Source: Altibacter sp. (lineage in GTDB: Bacteria > Bacteroidota > Bacteroidia > Flavobacteriales > Flavobacteriaceae). Taken from it: DNA of 64,000 nt. This document shows, piece by piece, positions 61,901 to 64,000 of the stretch; position 1 is the stretch's first letter, and every line of letters starts with the position of its first letter. A program made the translations under genes and the position numbers. The notes under the pieces were generated by a model, which searched no databases, was not told the origin of the DNA, and saw nothing but the letters and a program-made list of their open reading frames with translations. Location: the NCBI GenBank assembly GCA_002696485.1, contig NZTP01000083.1, forward strand, positions 22,998 through 86,997, written 5' to 3'.

Positions 61901-64000
61901 GGACTATGGAACGGTACCGGAACAATGACAGTGGATGCCGTGCCGGTGACTAACAACACTGCCAGTGGTGCTGCTGCCGATAATGGCGGTGGTGGGATCT
62001 TTAACAATGGAGGAACTTTGGATGTCCTTGCAGGAACGTCGATTACCGATAACGTTGCCGATGGTGCGGCCGGATCGGGTGGAGGAATCTTCTCTACTAA
62101 TGGAGCCGTTACCGTTACGGACGCAACCATAACCAACAACACTGCCAATAGAGCAGGTGGGGGTATTGAATTGATAGAAGGTTCTCTGATTATGTCAGGA
62201 ACAACCTTAGATACAAACAACGCCGGAGTTGCTCCTGCGACTGCTGCCCCTGGAAACGGTGGTGGCTTACACATTACCGGTGCTGCCAATGCAACCATTA
62301 CCGGCGGAACAGTAGACAGCAATGTCGCTGCTTCTGAAGGTGGTGGACTATGGAACGGTACTGGAACAATGACAGTGGATGCCGTGCCGGTGACCAACAA
62401 CATTGCCAGTGGTGCTGCCGCTGATAATGGTGGTGGAGGAATTTTCAACAACGGAGGAACACTCGATGTTCTTAGTGGCACAACAATTAATAATAATTTC
62501 GCAAATGGAACCGCAGGTTCGGGAGGTGGTATTTTCTCCACCAATGGAACGGTAACAATTGCTGATATAACTATTTTCTCAAATTATGCGAATCGTGCCG
62601 GAGGGGCGATTGAAGTGATCGATGGAGCGTTAAATCTTAACGGAACCGTGGTCGCATTTAATGATGTAAACGGAACAGCGGGAACACCTGCTCCCGGTAA
62701 TGGAGGTGGAATCCATATTTCAGGAATAACGACCACAAACATTAACAACGCCGTTATTTCTGCAAATCAAGCTGCTCGTGAAGGTGGTGGGCTTTGGAAC
62801 CAAGCCGGAAGCACCATGAATGTTTTTGATACCATGGTCAACATCAACAGTGCAAGCGGATCGGCTGCTGACGATGGCGGTGGCGGTATCTTCAATAACG
62901 GTGGAAATCTTGGAATCGTCAACGGAACAGTTCAGAATAACATAGCGAACGGAACTTCAGGATCTGGAGGAGGTCTTTTCTCCACAGCTGGAACAGTAGC
63001 TATCATTGGCGGAATGATCGATAACAATGCTGCAAACCGTGCAGGAGGAGGAATTGAGATTGTAGATGGTACATTAGATATGTTCAATACATCCCTTATT
63101 ACCAACAGCGTAGATGGTTCTGCGGGAACACCCGCTCCGGGGAACGGAGGAGGAATGCACGTTACAGGTACAGCAACGATTAATATTGCGGGAGCTACTA
63201 TTTCAGGTAATGATGCTGCGAGTGAAGGTGGCGGATTATGGAATCAGTCTGGAAGTACAATGACAGTTGACAGCTCTATCTTAGATGGCAACACTGCCGG
63301 AGGAGATGACCCAACTAATGGAGGAGGAGGCATCTTCAACAATGGAGGAGTGCTCATGGTCCAAAATTTCACAACCATTTCCAACAACGTTGCTACCGGT
63401 CTTGCAGGTTCCGGAGGAGGAATCCTAAATGTAGATGGAGGAACTGTAGTTGTCAATAATACAACAATCGAAAACAACTCGGCCAAGAGAGCCGGTGGTG
63501 GAATTGAAGACAATTCTTCTGTTGCGGTCGGAAGTATCACGTTGTTCAATGTAAATTTAGACAATAACGCAACAGCTTCTGCACCGGGTAACGGTGGAGG
63601 ATTGCATATGACGGGACCTGGTACATCTACAATAACCAACGGTACCGTTAATGGGAACAGTGCGGCACTTGAAGGTGGCGGACTGTGGAACGGTAGCGGA
63701 TCAATGACCGTTAACAATACAACTATTGATGGAAACACCGCCAGTGGCGCTGCTGCCAATGAAGGTGGTGGAGGAATCTTTAACGCCGGAGGAACACTCA
63801 CGGTGACGAACGCTACGATCACCAATAACATAGCTAACGGAGCTGCAGGTTCCGGTGGTGGTATACTCAATGACATGGGAACCTTAACGGTAACCGACAC
63901 TGAATTGAGTGGAAACACTTCCATGAGAGCCGGTGGCGGAATTGAGGTAGCTTCCGGAGGAAATCTCCTTACGCTAACCAATGTAGATCTTTTGAATAAC
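55973..64000 (+). CDS. Giant secreted repeat adhesin, GEVED-HYR-beta-helix (3' partial)
   Basis: One frame runs from the ATG at 55973 to the window end without a stop: 2676 codons. The signal peptide (ILIMLIALVALTFNGHAQ) is followed by a GEVED-type domain (YIDLNIDGDFNDPNELV, ending in GETEDWPVEI, about 75-185), HYR domain 1 (TPPNAVCQNVTVQLN, about 190-272) and HYR domain 2 (IAPSITC to TSCIVTISVQ, about 273-357). From about residue 590 onward there are Gly/Asn-rich beta-helix rungs with motifs GGGLWN, GGGGIFNNGG, GSGGGIF and NRAGGGIE, like chlamydial Pmp GGA(I/L/V)/FxxN repeats. Such proteins act as cell-surface or secreted adhesins. A type IX secretion C-terminal signal would be expected past the window but is not seen here. 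Confidence 0.88.
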   Translation, partial: MKNKTTRILIMLIALVALTFNGHAQTYCASSGSAGSTFYIGQTCLQSNFPNCENCCAIPGSYTDETGRAPITIFTPNSTTNDQLSVGYNTNAGGLQNYTYAFYIDLNIDGDFNDPNELVNSGSGNINFPTGGGGSLNATPMIPMSATNGITRMRFIVKNGTTPVAGPCETGFDGETEDWPVEISGAGVVGDTTPPNAVCQNVTVQLNASGNASVTAAQVDGGSTDDTGITSRSVSPSSFTCSNIGGNTVTLTVMDAAGNMDTCTATVTVQDNIAPSITCASNGTRNVDSGSNMYTVVGNEFDPTASSDNCPPITITNNVNGTTTLAGESFPVGDTVITWSVDDGNGQITSCIVTISVQFDSNPMVPGTGADDTFTIVLDGADVVVINGGMELLRQPSASTSSLTLNGAGGNDSATTDYSGGTFGFPIIFNGGSQSGAPGDVLTVTGATFTTQTLNYDVPGADGNNGNIDLDGSTITYTGLEPINAGDAANTILNLPSAVANNATLQNSANAGEIEIVDNGATFEDTVIPNPTSTLTINLGDSGDILNVNTLDAAYAASLIINGGLATTDSVQLTDVDIDSGNTGRGLYVTETETLNISGGTITNNTATIGGGILVDNSTSGIATTTTISGTIISNNTASRGGGILNNGGIMNIGASTSIISNAASFRSGGIENFGGTLNVFGTISGNIATGSGGGVLSQGGTLTIDGATLSGNQAGFVGGGLQIEAGATVTVSNNTSFTGNLASVNGGAVNFGGGSLTISDATISGNSAGSNGGGIFFDLGTLSLTNTSIDGNTASGSGATEGGGGIYLNSGRTLTLDNSVNITNNIANGTSGSGGGIFMSTGASLSATGTIINGNRANRAGGGIEDNSGAGLNLTLINVTLNNNNTGVAPAVANPGNGGGLHITGAGDASITGGTVNGNLAAREGGGLWNGTGTMTVTDVSINGNDAQGAGADDGGGGIFNNGGTLIVDGTSTIVGNIASGAAGSGGGIFTLGGSLTVDNISISGNSANRAGGGIEINGGTSYTFNNLVLNTNSITTPNPGNGGGLHITGPANTTFNGGSIINNSANEGGGLWNGSGLMDINGTIITGNSALGPNTGGGGIFNLGGGTVDIDAATTLTGNIASGATPGGRGGAIFNNTNGSLVLASGLTINGNYASRAGGAIEDTSGGLLLLNGVTMQGNAAGVDIGLGNTITANPGNGGALHLSGTTSATVDLFSNISNNLAASEGGGLWNNLGTLTVNLPIMDGNIASGDDATNGGGAIFNNGGTLDVNGGAYSNNVADGISGSGGAIMSVDGAVTITDVVMAFNTSNRAGGAIELIDGTLTVDGNYNLSQNNAGANPGNGGAVHISGTANSTFIGGLIQNNIAGREGGGLWNNTGLMTVTGTQIDANDAQGGAAADDGGGGIFNNGGTVTVDGGSTITNNTASGSTLGSGGGILNLNGTLNLDGISVTGNTSNRAGGGIEINVAATTTSTFTNITLDGNNAGTSPGNGGGLHITGPGNVTLNGGSVTNNIANEGGGLWNGSGLMDINGTTITDNSALGSNTGGGGIFNNGNGTVDVDAATTLSTNIAMGATPGGRGGAIFNNTNGVLALASGLSITGNYASRAGGAIEDASNGILTLNGITMSGNTAGVDIGLGTMANPGNGGALHLSGTTNANITGSTISNNQAALEGGGLWNNAGTMVVSSTTVSGNTAQGDAADDGGGGIFNNGGTLTLVGNSVLISNNTASGTSGSGGGIFSTDGTVTMGQAIIEDNSANRAGGGIELINGTLNGTGTRLRNNDVNGGAGIPNPGNGGGFHVTGVATITFNNSIVSGNDAASEGGGLWNQAGTTMNVIATQIVNNEALGAAADNGGGGIFNNGGTLNISTGAGPSTLINNRATGTAGSGGGLFSTDGAVTIGASTVITGNRANRAGGGIEIINGDLDLTDVTLDNNNAGVAPATAAPGNGGGLHITGTANATITGGTVDSNVAASEGGGLWNGTGTMTVDAVPVTNNTASGAAADNGGGGIFNNGGTLDVLAGTSITDNVADGAAGSGGGIFSTNGAVTVTDATITNNTANRAGGGIELIEGSLIMSGTTLDTNNAGVAPATAAPGNGGGLHITGAANATITGGTVDSNVAASEGGGLWNGTGTMTVDAVPVTNNIASGAAADNGGGGIFNNGGTLDVLSGTTINNNFANGTAGSGGGIFSTNGTVTIADITIFSNYANRAGGAIEVIDGALNLNGTVVAFNDVNGTAGTPAPGNGGGIHISGITTTNINNAVISANQAAREGGGLWNQAGSTMNVFDTMVNINSASGSAADDGGGGIFNNGGNLGIVNGTVQNNIANGTSGSGGGLFSTAGTVAIIGGMIDNNAANRAGGGIEIVDGTLDMFNTSLITNSVDGSAGTPAPGNGGGMHVTGTATINIAGATISGNDAASEGGGLWNQSGSTMTVDSSILDGNTAGGDDPTNGGGGIFNNGGVLMVQNFTTISNNVATGLAGSGGGILNVDGGTVVVNNTTIENNSAKRAGGGIEDNSSVAVGSITLFNVNLDNNATASAPGNGGGLHMTGPGTSTITNGTVNGNSAALEGGGLWNGSGSMTVNNTTIDGNTASGAAANEGGGGIFNAGGTLTVTNATITNNIANGAAGSGGGILNDMGTLTVTDTELSGNTSMRAGGGIEVASGGNLLTLTNVDLLNN
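58655..64000 (+). repeat. Twelve ~445-base coding repeats within the adhesin
   Basis: The start of each unit, encoding (N/A)PGNGG(G/A)(L/I/F/V)H(I/L/V), recurs near 58655, 59090, 59560, 59990, 60435, 60895, 61342, 61805, 62249, 62690, 63135 and 63582. Spacing is 430-470 bases, most often 444-447 (148-149 codons). Each unit encodes about six beta-helix rungs in constant order: GNGGGLH, EGGGLWN, GGGGIFNNGG, GSGGGIF, NRAGGGIE. Confidence 0.88.
61777..62424 (+). repeat. Two near-identical adjacent repeat units
   Basis: About 205 bases starting at 61777 recur starting at 62221 with only a few substitutions, a shift of exactly 444 bases (148 codons). Other unit pairs differ much more at the DNA level, so this copy is recent. 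Confidence 0.75.

Noticed and set aside
60919-62544. A 541-codon minus-strand open frame, and similar long ones from 57400 to 63981
   Set aside because: They encode runs such as PPLLKIPPPP that are simply the antisense of the Gly/Asn-rich adhesin codons. They have no domain features and shift with each repeat unit.
58655-64000. Regular 445-base repeats considered as a CRISPR or transposon array
   Set aside because: They are in frame throughout one open reading frame and encode beta-helix rungs, so they are coding repeats.

Overview
The window is chromosomal DNA of a Bacteroidota bacterium, most likely a marine member of the Flavobacteriaceae. Supporting signs are gliding genes gldF and gldG, many families typical of flavobacteria (DUF6090, DUF2490, Wzi-like porin, GEVED/HYR adhesin), lipoboxes followed by flavobacterial-style lipoproteins, little Shine-Dalgarno sequence, and repeated use of the Bacteroidota -7 promoter element TAnnTTTG. 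No rRNA, tRNA or CRISPR array was seen.

Layout. (1) 1-7387: two tandem 1.2-kilo-residue paralogs that join a calcineurin-type metallophosphatase, a middle segment with kinase-like motifs and an Omp85/BamA-type barrel. The first keeps the phosphatase metal ligands; the second has lost several of them but has the better kinase-like motifs. (2) 7377-8774: a surface propeller-like lipoprotein and a Dps ferritin. (3) 8979-32455: a long plus-strand surface-polysaccharide locus with mostly overlapping genes. It starts with a sulfate activation set (cysQ, DUF2061, cysC, cysD, cysN) that makes and recycles PAPS. Next come a Wzx flippase, glycosyltransferases, two pyruvyltransferase-family proteins, a PAPS sulfotransferase and a Wzy-like membrane protein. 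Then follow a PglC-like initiating transferase and a formyltransferase / DegT aminotransferase / CapD-type dehydratase set that should make an N-formylated amino sugar. Export genes (Wza, Wzc, Wzi types) close the locus. The parts fit one pathway for a sulfated, possibly pyruvylated, formamido-sugar capsule or exopolysaccharide. (4) 32452-45439: mostly housekeeping and sensory genes, including mnmE, a GT39 transferase, and an RsbQ-like hydrolase directly upstream of a PAS hybrid histidine kinase.

(5) 45490-48430: a small AT-rich island between a DUF2490 gene and dnaN. It holds a strong boundary hairpin, an IS110-family element with a probable bridge-RNA leader, and a Shedu (SduA) anti-phage gene closely bracketed by a 14-base inverted repeat. 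(6) 48430-55402: dnaN, gldG, gldF (preceded by about 24 heptamer repeats), a monooxygenase-like gene, a SAM hydrolase, phoH and purC. (7) 55973 to beyond 64000: the first 2676 codons of a giant secreted repeat protein. It has a signal peptide, GEVED, two HYR domains and then a Gly/Asn-rich beta-helix made of about 148-residue units, themselves arranged in a three-unit higher-order pattern.

All family calls are from motif recognition by eye; no database search was run.
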